This document shows positions 42,720 through 51,633 of a stretch of 64,000 nt of DNA, in pieces. How positions within the stretch are numbered: the stretch's first letter is position 1; every line of letters begins with the position of its first letter. The DNA lies in NCBI RefSeq assembly GCF_026419855.1, contig NZ_JAOAKP010000001.1:1-64000 (forward strand). The letters are read 5' to 3'. Source of the DNA: Methanothrix sp. Its GTDB lineage: Archaea; Halobacteriota; Methanosarcinia; Methanotrichales; Methanotrichaceae. The translations under genes were made by a program, and so were the position numbers. The notes under the pieces are model-generated. The model was not told the origin of the DNA. It searched no databases and saw nothing but the letters and a program-made list of their open reading frames with translations.

Positions 42720-43152
42720 AGAGACAGTTGTATCTATGTGGAAGGAGAGGTTCAGCATCCCAGAGGAGGTTTTCGATGGTTACAGCTTCTTCAGGCGCGG
42801 GAGGATGATATGGGCGTTCAGCCTTCCCGAGATCCCGCCGTTCAGGTGCGAGAGCATCGGAATGAGAGTGATATCGATGCGCGAGAGCCCGTGGAAGCCG
42901 ACAACATACGCGCTGCAGCTATGGGGTAGATACGCGAGAAAGAACGTCATCGATCTGGATGATGAGATGGCGAGACGCTTCTTCGCGGGCGAGAGCCTTG
43001 TGATGAGAGCGCCGGTGGAAAGGGGTTACGTCGTTGTCACTCACATGGGCTCTGTTATAGGATGTGGCCTCTACACCCCCGGAAGGCTGATCTCGCAGCT
43101 GCCCAGGGAGCGCAGGATTCTTGAGGTTGAGTGCCTACAGGCGTCAGAATAA
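42712..43152 (+). CDS. PUA-like RNA-binding protein, partner of the m5C methyltransferase
   Basis: The product of 146 residues (MNKETVVSMWKERFSIPEEVFDGYSF...). The C-terminal half, VIDLDDEMARRFFAGESLVMRAPVERGYVVVTHMGSVIGCGLY, has the look of a PUA or PUA-like domain. Its ATG lies within the last codons of the methyltransferase (ATGAATAA overlap), so the two are translationally coupled. I infer that it helps bind the RNA substrate, as PUA domains do when fused to NSUN enzymes elsewhere. The family call is moderately sure. Confidence 0.7.
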   Translation: MNKETVVSMWKERFSIPEEVFDGYSFFRRGRMIWAFSLPEIPPFRCESIGMRVISMRESPWKPTTYALQLWGRYARKNVIDLDDEMARRFFAGESLVMRAPVERGYVVVTHMGSVIGCGLYTPGRLISQLPRERRILEVECLQASE

Positions 43153-43175
43153 CACCCCCTCTGGAGACGCGCATC

Positions 43176-44249
43176 ATGAAGTCCCCAAGTGATTCCATCT
43201 GTGAAGCCATCCTGAGCGATTCCAGGGATTGTGCTGATCTGAATCGTGACCTGATGCGATCCCTCTGGCGGAGCCCGATGATGTTATTCTCCATCTCCCG
43301 CATGCTTCAGGAGAGCTGCTGCGGGAGAAGTGTGACATACGTCATAAACAGAAACATCAACTTCACCAACATCTGCGTGGGAAGCTGCAGGTTCTGCGCA
43401 TTCAGGAGGAGAGATGGTTACATCCTGACACATGAGGAGATCGTTCAGAAGGCGGCGGAGGCTGAGCAGATGGGCGCCACTGAGATATGCCTTCAGGGTG
43501 GGCTGGCGCCAGGGCTCACTGTGGAGAGCTACTGCGAGATCCTTGAGGTTCTCAAATCGAACTTCCCGCGGCTGCACCTCCATGCGTACTCGCCCATGGA
43601 GGTGATGCACATGTCGAGATGCTCCGGGGTCGATGTGGTGGATGCGCTCCACTCCTTGAAAGATTCTGGTCTCGATTCGATGCCAGGGACGGCAGCCGAG
43701 CTGCTGGTCGATTCGGTGAGAAAGATGATATGTCCTGACAAGCTCACCACCAGAGAATGGTCTTTCATCATAAGATCTGCGCACACGATGGGCATACCAA
43801 CGACCTCCACAATGCTCTACGGCCACATCGAGAGCTTTGAGGACAGATTGAGCCATCTGGAGGTGATCAGATCGATACAGATGGAGACCGGCGGGTTCAC
43901 GGAGTTCGTGCTGCTACCATTCGTCCCCGGAAACACATCGCTTGGAAGGATATCTTCACCTCTGGATATCCTTGAGAACCTGAAGATGCACGCGCTCGCA
44001 AGAGTTGCGCTTTATCCGTACATCACAAACATCCAGGCGAGCTGGGTGAAGCTCGGCAGGGAGGTCGCAGGCGCAGCAATAGAATGGGGTGCCAACGATC
44101 TCGGCGGGACGCTCATGGAAGAGAACATATCCAGATGTGCGGGATCCAGAGAAGGGCAGTACATGTCTCCAGAGGAGTTCCAGGATCTCATAAAGAAGCA
44201 CGGAAGAATACCGGTGCAGAGGGATACGCTGTACAGAAGGATATGCTGA
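43176..44249 (+). CDS. cofH: FO synthase subunit 2 (radical SAM, F420 pathway)
   Basis: Works with CofG to make the deazaflavin FO, the chromophore of coenzyme F420, from tyrosine and a ribityl pyrimidine. The radical SAM cluster cysteines are in CVGSCRFCAF (Cys67, 71, 74 in this numbering). The downstream blocks LHAYSPMEVMHM, GLDSMPGTAAELLVDSVRKMICPDKLTTREW and TSTMLYGHIES are typical of CofH. ATG 43176 has GGAG about 11 bases upstream. cofG is not in this window. F420 is essential for methanogens. Confidence 0.92.
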   Translation: MKSPSDSICEAILSDSRDCADLNRDLMRSLWRSPMMLFSISRMLQESCCGRSVTYVINRNINFTNICVGSCRFCAFRRRDGYILTHEEIVQKAAEAEQMGATEICLQGGLAPGLTVESYCEILEVLKSNFPRLHLHAYSPMEVMHMSRCSGVDVVDALHSLKDSGLDSMPGTAAELLVDSVRKMICPDKLTTREWSFIIRSAHTMGIPTTSTMLYGHIESFEDRLSHLEVIRSIQMETGGFTEFVLLPFVPGNTSLGRISSPLDILENLKMHALARVALYPYITNIQASWVKLGREVAGAAIEWGANDLGGTLMEENISRCAGSREGQYMSPEEFQDLIKKHGRIPVQRDTLYRRIC

Positions 44250-44267
44250 TAAGCAGAAGAGTGCAAA

Positions 44268-44296
44268 CGCCGGCCTTCACGCCGGAGAAGATGTCA
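44268..44296 (+). mobile_element. Candidate solo end of an IS200/IS605-type element (copy 2)
   Basis: AACGCCGGCCTTCACGCC followed by GGAGAAGATGTCA forms a hairpin (GCCGGC... GCCGG) with a short GATGTCA end. It matches the sequence at 40891-40924 in 23 or so of 29 positions. It lies 19 bases after the cofH stop codon. It may be a relic of a TnpB-type element end or just a conserved downstream hairpin. Confidence 0.35.
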
Positions 44297-44342
44297 GCTC
44301 CAAACATGCATCCAGCTGCCAGAGCGTAATGGATATTCCATG

Positions 44343-44368
44343 GCCCGGACGGGCGATGCCCGCCGGGC
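44343..44368. terminator. Strong hairpin downstream of the small membrane peptide gene
   Basis: GCCCGGACGGGC and GCCCGCCGGGC are separated by GAT, forming a near-perfect stem of 10-11 pairs. It lies directly after the stop codon of the minus-strand 30-residue gene at 44369, between that gene and cofH. No long T-run follows, so a terminator or mRNA-stabilising role is tentative. Confidence 0.4.
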
Positions 44369-44461
44369 TCAGTATCCACGCATGATCTTCAGGATTATCC
44401 TGGCGATCATGTAGGCTATCAGGAAAACTATAACATAGAACAGTATCTCCGCGGCCTCCAC
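44369..44461 (-). CDS. 30-residue single-span membrane peptide
   Basis: Found by reading the minus strand of the cofH-aconitase gap. A GTG at 44461 is preceded by GGAGG at eight bases spacing, and it is followed by 30 codons and TGA. The product is one hydrophobic helix with charged ends: EAAEILFYVIVFLIAYMIA, then RIILKIMRGY. A strong hairpin follows. Such tiny membrane peptides often escape gene callers. It is transcribed in the same direction as aconitase, downstream of it. Function unknown. Confidence 0.5.
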   Translation of the reverse strand: MEAAEILFYVIVFLIAYMIARIILKIMRGY

Positions 44462-44498
44462 GCCTCAAGCCTCCTTAATTGCATGACACCCGCAAAGA

Positions 44499-46439
44499 TC
44501 ATCCTCCCCTCACCGTGTATGGAAGCAGTCCTCCTGCGAGCAGTATCTCCCTCTGCCTCCTGCTCAGATCCAGCCGGAGCGGGATCTCACGATCGCCGGC
44601 TATCGCCCTCACCTCCGCCTCCCCGCTCTCCAGGGCCTTTCTGATACCAGGTACTGTCATGCTCATGCCCTGCTCGATGATATCGTAATCCGACTCCCTG
44701 ACGAAGTAGAGCGGCAGTATCCCGAAGTTCACGAGATTCGCGGCATGTATCCTCTCTATGGATTTCGCCACGACCGCCTTCACGCCGAGATACATCGGGC
44801 ACATCGCAGCGTGCTCCCTGGACGATCCCTGGCCGTAGCTCACACCCGCCACAATGATGTTGTGCAGCCCCTTATCACGGAGATCTGCAGCTCTCCTCGA
44901 GAACTCGGGATCCAGCGGCTCGAAGACAAACGTCGAGTACTTCGGCACGTTCGACCTGTACTTCAGCCGCGAGCCAGCCGGCATTATGTGATCCGTCGTT
45001 ATATTGTCCTCGACCTTTATGGTCACGATCCCTGTAATGCTCTCAGGCATCGGCGCGTTCCTCGGCGGCTCACCGATGTTCGGACCCCTGAATATCCCAA
45101 CCCCTGCCCTCTCAGCGGCGGGTTTTGGTGGGATGATCATGCTGTCGTCTATCTCAAACCTATCCGGCATCTCCACCTTTGGATATTCCATGTTCAAATC
45201 ATACGGGTCAACAAACTCGCCCTTTATCGCGGCCGCAGCAGCAACCACAGGGCTCGTCAGGTAGACGTTTGCGCTTGGAGTTCCGGATCTGCCCTTGAAG
45301 TTCCTGTTGCTCGTCCTGACCGAGACCGCATCTGTGCCAGGCGACATGCTGTTGCCTATGCAGAAGCCGCACGCGCTCTCCAGGATCCTTGCGCCGAAGG
45401 CTATGAGGTCGTCGAGCGCGCCGCTCCTGGCCATCATCCTGAGAACCTGTCTGGAGCCGGGGGCGACACCGAAGCTGACGTTCGGAGGGAGATGTCTGCC
45501 CCGGACCATATTCGCAACAGTCATCATATCCGTGTACGATGAGTTTGTGCACGAGCCTACAAGCACCTGATCCACGGGAGTTCCCACCACCTTGCTCAGC
45601 GGGATGACGTTCCCGGGGCTGTGAGGTGCTGCGACAAGCGGCTCGAGCTCCGAGAGATCGATCTCGATGCTTTTATCGTAAGTGGCGTCCTTGTCAGGAG
45701 CAAGCTGCACCCAGTGCTCTGCCCTGCCCTGCGCAGCAAGAAACCTTCTGGTCTGCTCATCGCTCGGGAATATCGATGTCGTGACGCCGGTCTCAGCGCC
45801 CATGTTCGTTATCGTCGCTCTGTCAGGCACGGTGAGCCCGGCAACTCCATCCCCGGTGTACTCGCAGACCCACCCAACGTTACCCTTCGTTGAGAGGATC
45901 TGCAATACCTTCAGTATGACGTCCTTCGGTGTGACCCAGGGCTGGAGCTCTCCTGTCAGATGCACCTCCATCACCCTTGGGGCTGTCAGGTAGTAAGGCC
46001 CGCCGCCCATCGCGACCGCCACATCGAGCCCACCTGCGCCTATTGCTATCATCCCCAGCCCGCCGCCTGTCGGAGTGTGGCTGTCAGATCCAAGCAGCGT
46101 CTTTCCAGGGCGCCCGAATCTCTCAAGATGTACCTGATGGCATATGCCGTTCCCCGGGCGTGAGAAGTATATTCCATAGCGCTCAGCGACCGACTGGAGA
46201 TACCTGTGATCGTCAGCGTTCTCGAACCCGACCTGTATCGTATTGTGATCAACATAGCTCACAGAGAGCTCTGTGGCTATGCTCTCAAGGCCCATCGACT
46301 CGAACTGAAGATAGGCCATGGTGCCGGTCGCGTCCTGTGTCAGGGTCTGGTCTATCCTTATGCCAATCTCATTTCCCGGCTCATACGTTCCATCAACGAG
46401 ATGATCCCTCAGGATCCTCTCCGTCAGGGTGTATCCCAT
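44499..46439 (-). CDS. acn: Aconitate hydratase
   Basis: A [4Fe-4S] enzyme that interconverts citrate and isocitrate. The 646-residue product has the cluster-binding cysteines in VLVGSCTNSSY and SACGFCIGN, and the substrate motifs GSDSHTPTGGGLG and SYGQGSSREHAAM. It belongs to the compact archaeal-type aconitase family. ATG 46439 is set by GGAGGTCA at ideal spacing; an in-frame start at 46478 lacks one. In a methanogen it probably serves an incomplete TCA path for glutamate synthesis. Confidence 0.93.
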   Translation of the reverse strand: MGYTLTERILRDHLVDGTYEPGNEIGIRIDQTLTQDATGTMAYLQFESMGLESIATELSVSYVDHNTIQVGFENADDHRYLQSVAERYGIYFSRPGNGICHQVHLERFGRPGKTLLGSDSHTPTGGGLGMIAIGAGGLDVAVAMGGGPYYLTAPRVMEVHLTGELQPWVTPKDVILKVLQILSTKGNVGWVCEYTGDGVAGLTVPDRATITNMGAETGVTTSIFPSDEQTRRFLAAQGRAEHWVQLAPDKDATYDKSIEIDLSELEPLVAAPHSPGNVIPLSKVVGTPVDQVLVGSCTNSSYTDMMTVANMVRGRHLPPNVSFGVAPGSRQVLRMMARSGALDDLIAFGARILESACGFCIGNSMSPGTDAVSVRTSNRNFKGRSGTPSANVYLTSPVVAAAAAIKGEFVDPYDLNMEYPKVEMPDRFEIDDSMIIPPKPAAERAGVGIFRGPNIGEPPRNAPMPESITGIVTIKVEDNITTDHIMPAGSRLKYRSNVPKYSTFVFEPLDPEFSRRAADLRDKGLHNIIVAGVSYGQGSSREHAAMCPMYLGVKAVVAKSIERIHAANLVNFGILPLYFVRESDYDIIEQGMSMTVPGIRKALESGEAEVRAIAGDREIPLRLDLSRRQREILLAGGLLPYTVRGG

Positions 46440-46821
46440 CCAAGTGACCTCCACAGACAAGATATGATATGCATCCATCCTGCTTCGCGATCTGCCAGAG
46501 ATACCTACAGCATCTTAACCTGCATGCAGCACAGCAGTGATGGCCTTGAACACGGCCACGATAATCCAGTCAGTTCAGCACGCTGCGATGTGCATCACTC
46601 ATGCACTGGTGTGCACGATGAATGGGAGCTCACTGCAGAAACTTTCAGGGCCCGCAGAGATCTGTCGCATGCAAGGGTGCATCCGGAAGCTGTGCATCTA
46701 CAAATTCCATCCAAATGATATACAGTTTTCTGTGGCGAACGAGATGGTCAGAAGCAAAACGCATGAAAGCAGTGGGCGTACCAGTGTGTCTCCAGAAGCG
46801 CTGCACAAGTTCGGCTCTGCA
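46440..46821. other. Gene-free stretch
   Basis: Apart from the aconitase ribosome-binding site and probable promoter, I see no gene on either strand. The sequence is rich in CATG and TGCA-type short palindromes (for example CCTGCATGCAGC) but has no match to the other repeats in this window. Confidence 0.4.
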
Positions 46822-47244
46822 TCACTCGAACTGGATTTTCTCGTCCCTTCGGTATGCCATCGCAAGGCACGCGGCCTTCAGCTCACCATCCTGGTTTCTG
46901 ACCTCGATGTTGTATGTTGAGATCCTTCTGGTTCTGCTGATCTCTCTGGCCTCAGCATAAAGCGTCTCATCAGGAGCCGCAGGCCGGATGTAGTCCACGG
47001 TCACGCTTATCGCCACAGCGACTGTTCCATGAGAGTTTGCAGCTGCACCGAATGCCTGGTCTATCAGGGAGAATATCGCCCCACCATGGACGGTCCCGAA
47101 GAAGTTTTTGTTGTCATCCGACGGCTCCATCTCGACCTTCGAGTATCCCTCCTTCAGCTCAACAAGCCTCATACCAAGCCTTCGTGCGAAAGGCTGCTCA
47201 TCGACCTTTACATGAAGCCGCTCCAACATCCCAGGTGGTTCCAT
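46822..47244 (-). CDS. PaaI-type hotdog thioesterase
   Basis: The product of 140 residues has the hotdog-fold signature FFGTVHGGAIFSLIDQAFGAAANSHG, with Gly-Gly and the acidic Asp of PaaI-like acyl-CoA thioesterases. The rest (VAISVTVDYIRPAAPDETLYAEA) fits. It probably hydrolyses an aromatic or short-chain acyl-CoA; the substrate is unknown. ATG 47244 is one option, ATG five codons on another. It may help dispose of unwanted acyl-CoA in an acetyl-CoA-based metabolism. Confidence 0.85.
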   Translation of the reverse strand: MEPPGMLERLHVKVDEQPFARRLGMRLVELKEGYSKVEMEPSDDNKNFFGTVHGGAIFSLIDQAFGAAANSHGTVAVAISVTVDYIRPAAPDETLYAEAREISRTRRISTYNIEVRNQDGELKAACLAMAYRRDEKIQFE

Positions 47245-47286
47245 GAGAGATGCTTGTCAGAGGATGTACATAAAACCCATGCATAC

Positions 47287-47462
47287 GTCATCGGTTAAGG
47301 CCGTCTGGTGCAAGAATCGATTAATAAATTTTACACAGATTTCATCCTGAAATAAATCGCTGTGGTGATATCTGCTGAATTCATCAATGGGCACCAGCAT
47401 ATCAGTTGCAAATTGTTAAATACTCGCTTTATTGTTTTGCGTAGGAATCCTTAACCGATGAC
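47287..47462 (+). repeat. MITE-like element family B, copy 2 (diverged interior)
   Basis: A 176-bp element with perfect 14-bp terminal inverted repeats GTCATCGGTTAAGG and CCTTAACCGATGAC. Its middle is diverged from copies 1 and 3 but keeps CAGTTGCAAATTGTTAAATA. It lies between the thioesterase gene and MITE A copy 4, separated from the latter by 41 bp. Confidence 0.8.
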
Positions 47463-47503
47463 CAACGAAACCCCATGTTCCGATGGCTTCTCGGCTGGTA
47501 TAG

Positions 47504-47646
47504 ATCCTGAGCTCCTAATCATTTAGGCAAGGTGAGACGGAAATGTGGCGAATGATGCTGCTTTTCTTAGAAGATAACTGTGCCATTACCCACAAATAAT
47601 CAGTATGCTGCGAATCCATATGCCTAAATTATGGGGAGCTCAGGAT
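47504..47646 (-). repeat. MITE-like element family A, copy 4 (inverted)
   Basis: A 143-bp element in the opposite orientation to copies 1-3 and 5. Its ends are ATCCTGAGCTCC and GGAGCTCAGGAT, perfect 12-bp inverted repeats that extend imperfectly to about 24 bp through the TTTAGGCA/TGCCTAAA blocks. It is nearly the same as copy 3 over its full length. It lies 168 bp from the end of cdhE. Confidence 0.9.
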
Positions 47647-47813
47647 AGATCGTCATTTCGCAGGAAGATATGGCCTCGACGCCGTCTCAGGAATCGCCTG
47701 TTCTACAGCCAGAAAGCCGAGAAACAGAATCATCAGTATGAGACCATGTGGATGGGGTGTGCTGGAATACAAAAAGAAACAGAAAGCGGCAGGGGGCTTC
47801 AACCCCCCGGACT

Positions 47814-49226
47814 TCACTTCGGTGGCCAGTAGCTCTTCATCCAGTCGACTATGCGACCCGAGTCCTCTGGTCCCACCAGGATCTTCACCTTTCCGCCGAA
47901 GAGGTCCTCGAGCTCGCCGCTGAACTTCGCAGCCATACCTGGCAGAACGATCGACGGATACTTCATCTTCGTGAGGTCGAAGTCGGCCTCCTTGAACGCA
48001 TCGACGATCTTCTGCGGGTTAAGCTGACCGCCAGCGACCGATGCCTGCACGCCGATACCATCTGTGTTGATGGACATTATGTAGGCATCGATGTTGTTCG
48101 AGGCGACATCTGATTCGACGGTGTAGTACGTGAGGGCGAAGTTCGTTGTGACGAAGACCGGCGACTCATCTGTGGGATTGCCGACCTTGTAGATGCCGGG
48201 CTTGACCTGGACAGGTCTCCTCGGGTCTGTGTAGATGTTGTACCTGAGGTGCATGTCAGGCATCACGCAGTGCGGCTCGATGCAGTGCTTGATCATTATC
48301 GAGGCACCGCGTATGACGAATGTCGCTGTCAGTATAGACTCCCAGTAAGCAGCCCTCACCGGATCCTTTGTGGTGAACCACGCGTTGATCGGCAGCGCGA
48401 TCGTCGGGTACGCGATATCCCTCTGGCCCTCCTCGAGAGCTGCCCTTCTGAGCTTGAGGAGGTTGTGCAGGGACTCCTGCAGCTTCTTGCCGTTGGGCGC
48501 TGTCCCGAAGTCCAGGATGAGATCGTGGATGCCCATCTGCTCGAACGTCAGCGCCATCGACTTGAGACCATCAAGATCGAAGGGCACACTGAGAACAACC
48601 GGCACATTGAACTCGTGGACGAGCTTCGCGACCTCCTGCCAGTTGTCCTTGTTTGCTGCGTACACCAGCGGCCTGGTCTTCGCTGCTACCTCGAGGCCTG
48701 CTCTCAGAACCTTCGGATCGAAGGAGCAGAGAATCATCGGATAGTCCGTGGTCTCCATCACCTTCTTCACGCACGCAGCGAACTTCGCGGGATCGCCGGA
48801 GGTTGACCGGACAGCGATCATCTCCACGCGCTCCCATTTGCCTATGTAGAACTTCTTCCACGTGCTGATCTTCTTCACACGCTCGACGAGAGCAGCCTCG
48901 TCCATCGTATCTGTGACATCATATGCGAATGGTGGCTTGTTGAAGAACGTCATCTGGTGGCGGTACATGACATCCTCGCCGCCGACCTTCAGCTCCTTCT
49001 CACCTGTTCCGATGTAGACAAGCCTTATCTCAGGAGCAACTATCGACTTGAGGGTCTCGTACTTCTTCGCGTACTTTTTATCCTCGACCAGCGGTGTGCA
49101 CTCCTCGACTCGCTTGGATCTGTCGATGAGAGCTGCTGCGAATGCCATGCAGGTCTGCAGCCCGCACTTTCCGCAGTTGGTCTGAGGCAGATGCTTGTAA
49201 AGATTTAGGGGGCTCTTTTCCTTCAT
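47814..49226 (-). CDS. cdhE: ACDS gamma subunit (corrinoid iron-sulfur protein large subunit)
   Basis: Carries the methyl group between tetrahydrosarcinapterin and the A-cluster, on a corrinoid. The N-terminal LPQTNCGKCGLQTCMAFAAALIDRSKRVEEC binds a [4Fe-4S] cluster; the rest is a TIM barrel and a C-terminal corrinoid-binding domain (around FALTYYTVESDVASNNIDAYIMSINTDGIGVQASVAGG). Its 470 residues are normal. It follows cdhD by five bases and is the last gene of the operon. Confidence 0.97.
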   Translation of the reverse strand: MKEKSPLNLYKHLPQTNCGKCGLQTCMAFAAALIDRSKRVEECTPLVEDKKYAKKYETLKSIVAPEIRLVYIGTGEKELKVGGEDVMYRHQMTFFNKPPFAYDVTDTMDEAALVERVKKISTWKKFYIGKWERVEMIAVRSTSGDPAKFAACVKKVMETTDYPMILCSFDPKVLRAGLEVAAKTRPLVYAANKDNWQEVAKLVHEFNVPVVLSVPFDLDGLKSMALTFEQMGIHDLILDFGTAPNGKKLQESLHNLLKLRRAALEEGQRDIAYPTIALPINAWFTTKDPVRAAYWESILTATFVIRGASIMIKHCIEPHCVMPDMHLRYNIYTDPRRPVQVKPGIYKVGNPTDESPVFVTTNFALTYYTVESDVASNNIDAYIMSINTDGIGVQASVAGGQLNPQKIVDAFKEADFDLTKMKYPSIVLPGMAAKFSGELEDLFGGKVKILVGPEDSGRIVDWMKSYWPPK

Positions 49227-49231
49227 CGCTA

Positions 49232-50590
49232 TCAGACCTCCATCTTGACCCAGTTGGTTAAATCAGGAGTCTGCGCATCTATCAGTCCCATGAGAGTCTG
49301 AGTGATCTCCTGGAGGTATGCGACTGCAAGAGGATGCATCATCATGAACAGATCAACGCCTGCCATCGCAAGTGAGAATCCGGTGATGATCTCCCAGATC
49401 GGGCCTCTGAGCATCCTGTCACCCCAGTCCGAGTCCTCCTTGTTGGGGGAGCGGACCATCCAGGCCTCCCTGACGCCCCATGCGTTTGTCGTGCCTGAGG
49501 ACATCGGGAATGTGAGCTCCTCGTCGCCCTTCAGCGCTCCGAGCCTTATGCGCTCCATGTTGGTGTACGCGAAGTCGAGACCGTATGCAAGAGCAGCTGT
49601 TGTCGGATCCATCACTATGGACTCCCTCGGCACGCCGGCGACCTTCATGAGCTTCCTGTTGAGCTCCTTCTGGGAGTTGATCTCGAGCTGCGTCCATGCC
49701 AGGCATACATGACCATTGTCCACGCACGCCCTCCCGATCTTCTCCCAGTCCATGTTCAGGTTGGCGCTTGCGATCAGCGCGCGCTCGCCCTGTGCGACCT
49801 CTGCAGCAGCCTTGAGGACCTCCGGATCCTTATCCGGATTGCCGGAACCACCGATGCATATCGGGACGTCCACTGCCTGGAGAACCTCCTCGACCGTCTT
49901 GGCTGCCTCTCTGGGAGGTGTATCCTTCAGGAGTGGATCTGTGCTTATGAGATGTATAGTGACCAGATCAGCGCCGAACTTTGTGACTGCCTTCTTAGCC
50001 CACTCGCCAGGATCATTGATGACATCCTCGTAGTGCATCTTGACAGCCTTGGCCATTCCGATAGGCATGTCGAAGACGTCCATCGTGACCACTGGCCTGT
50101 GCGGCATCGGCGCATCGTAGAAGAACGGCAGCGCCCGCTCTCCGCCGATCTTGATTGTGTGGCCTCTGCTCCCGCCATCAGCCTTCGTGGCTCCAAGCGT
50201 GACCTCCTGGATCGGATACTTCCAGGTCTCATCTATTCCGACCTGGAACTTCGCCTGGACCAGGCTTGTGGCGACCTTCCACTCCGGGACCTTGGCTGCG
50301 GCCTCAACGACTTCAGCTGGAGCTGGCGATATTGCATGCGCAACTGCAGCAGGCTGGAGCAGAGCATCTACTGGATATCCCATGCTCCTGGCGAACTTGA
50401 CGAGCTGCACTGCGATCTGGGCAATCTCCTGGCCGAAGTAGTATGCGAAGAGCGGCCCTATGCCGGCAGCCCCGGTATCTATCTCGATCTCTATATCGCC
50501 CTCGATGGATACTCCCTCGATGGCCTCAACGCCGTATTGCGCCAAAGTCTTGTTCAGATCTGATAACTTGATCTTCTTCTCCTCTGCCAT
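49232..50590 (-). CDS. cdhD: ACDS delta subunit (corrinoid iron-sulfur protein small subunit)
   Basis: Partner of CdhE in the methyl-carrying subcomplex. The 452-residue TIM-barrel protein has an N-terminal [24 protein letters not shown] and conserved stretches [25 protein letters not shown] and [33 protein letters not shown]. The start at 50590 (MAEEKK) has GGGTGAT at good spacing; an ATG three codons upstream is also in frame. It follows cooC by 12 bases. Confidence 0.97.
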   Translation of the reverse strand: MAEEKKIKLSDLNKTLAQYGVEAIEGVSIEGDIEIEIDTGAAGIGPLFAYYFGQEIAQIAVQLVKFARSMGYPVDALLQPAAVAHAISPAPAEVVEAAAKVPEWKVATSLVQAKFQVGIDETWKYPIQEVTLGATKADGGSRGHTIKIGGERALPFFYDAPMPHRPVVTMDVFDMPIGMAKAVKMHYEDVINDPGEWAKKAVTKFGADLVTIHLISTDPLLKDTPPREAAKTVEEVLQAVDVPICIGGSGNPDKDPEVLKAAAEVAQGERALIASANLNMDWEKIGRACVDNGHVCLAWTQLEINSQKELNRKLMKVAGVPRESIVMDPTTAALAYGLDFAYTNMERIRLGALKGDEELTFPMSSGTTNAWGVREAWMVRSPNKEDSDWGDRMLRGPIWEIITGFSLAMAGVDLFMMMHPLAVAYLQEITQTLMGLIDAQTPDLTNWVKMEV

Positions 50591-50602
50591 ATAAATCACC
50601 CT

Positions 50603-51364
50603 TCAAATACCAAGTGCCTTGACGACATGCTCCTCGATCTCCCTCACCGCGGGCGTATCGTCAGGCAGGTTGATCAATGGGTCTCCCACCAGATCGAAGC
50701 TGGCTAACCTCTCATCATAGGGGATTGTGCCGATAACATTGAGGCTGACTGACCTGGCGTTCTCGATGATCCTCTCCTTGTTACCTTCTGTCACCTTGTT
50801 TGCGATGACGTAGAGGTTATTATACTTAAGGCCCAGCTCCGAGGCCAGCTCTCGTATCCGCTCACCTGTTGTGAGACCACGCCTGGAGGAATCCGTGACC
50901 ACGATCAAAGAGTCAAGATCAGGGATCACCTTCCTGCTGAAGTGCTCCAGACCTGCGGCGGTGTCTATGATTGTGATGTCGTACTGATCTATCAGCCTGT
51001 CCATTATGCCTCTGAGAAGGTTGTTGACAAAACAGTAACATCCTGAGCCCTCGGGTTTGCCCATGACCAGAAGATCGTAGCCATTCTCCTCGACAAGGAT
51101 CTCAAAGATCTTCGCCTCGAAGAGCCTCTCCTTGTCCGTGTCCGGCGGTGTGGTGTATCTGGCTTCCTGCATGAACTCCCTCATGTCGCCAACGGTCTTT
51201 GTAACCTCCACGCCCAGAGCATCTGCAAGGTTCGAATCGGGGTCCGCATCGATCACCAGAACGCGGTATTTCCTGCCGCTCTTGATCAGATACCTGACCA
51301 GAAGAGCGGCAACTGCGGTCTTGCCAGTACCGCCCTTCCCTGTTATCGCTATTACTTTCCCCAA
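50603..51364 (-). CDS. cooC: CooC-type nickel-insertion ATPase
   Basis: A SIMIBI-class ATPase of 253 residues that helps insert nickel into the C-cluster or A-cluster. The deviant Walker A GKGGTGKTAVAALL is at residues 10-23 and the CxC metal motif is in PEGSGCYCFVNNLLR. DTAAGLEHFSRKVIPDLDSLIVVTDSSRRG is the Walker B/switch region. It lies within the cdh operon between the small Ala-rich genes and cdhD, as expected for a maturation factor. Confidence 0.93.
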   Translation of the reverse strand: MGKVIAITGKGGTGKTAVAALLVRYLIKSGRKYRVLVIDADPDSNLADALGVEVTKTVGDMREFMQEARYTTPPDTDKERLFEAKIFEILVEENGYDLLVMGKPEGSGCYCFVNNLLRGIMDRLIDQYDITIIDTAAGLEHFSRKVIPDLDSLIVVTDSSRRGLTTGERIRELASELGLKYNNLYVIANKVTEGNKERIIENARSVSLNVIGTIPYDERLASFDLVGDPLINLPDDTPAVREIEEHVVKALGI

Positions 51365-51377
51365 GATCTAGCCTTCC

Positions 51378-51578
51378 TTACTTCTTCTGCTTGATGACTA
51401 CTTCCTGAATATGTACAGTCGCACCTCTGAGCTCCAGGATTATTCCCTGAGAACCAGATGCAGGCGCAAACATCGATGCAGCAGGTGCGGCAGCCGCAGG
51501 GGCTGCAGCAGCGGGAGCAGCTGCGGGTGCAGCCGCAGGTGCAGCAGCTTCCTTCTTCTTGAGCACTAACTTGGCCAT
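51378..51578 (-). CDS. Small Ala/Pro-rich protein in the ACDS operon, paralogue 2
   Basis: The product of 66 residues has three parts: a basic start MAKLVLKKKE, an Ala/Pro linker of about 35 residues (AAAPAAAPAAAP-type), and a short C-terminal beta-rich tail (IILELRGATVHIQEVVIKQKK). It is clearly paralogous to the neighbour at 51634. GGAGG lies eight bases before the ATG. It sits between the neighbour and cooC, so it is expressed with ACDS. The linker resembles those of swinging-arm or tethering proteins. No known family is recognised; a structural or carrier role is inferred. Confidence 0.75.
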   Translation of the reverse strand: MAKLVLKKKEAAAPAAAPAAAPAAAAPAAAAPAASMFAPASGSQGIILELRGATVHIQEVVIKQKK

Positions 51579-51633
51579 ATCCAAAACCTCCCTCTCAATC
51601 TCCCTCAGCAAAAATATAGAGGAGACAGGTGTT

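Noticed and set aside
44745-45542. Plus-strand frame of 265 codons opposite aconitase
   Set aside because: Antisense shadow of aconitase; product is Arg/His-rich with no domain.
51460-51560. GC-rich GCAGC/GCCGC repeat stretches considered as a low-complexity repeat or assembly artefact
   Set aside because: They encode the Ala/Pro linkers of two genes with good ribosome-binding sites and conserved ends, so coding is the simpler explanation.
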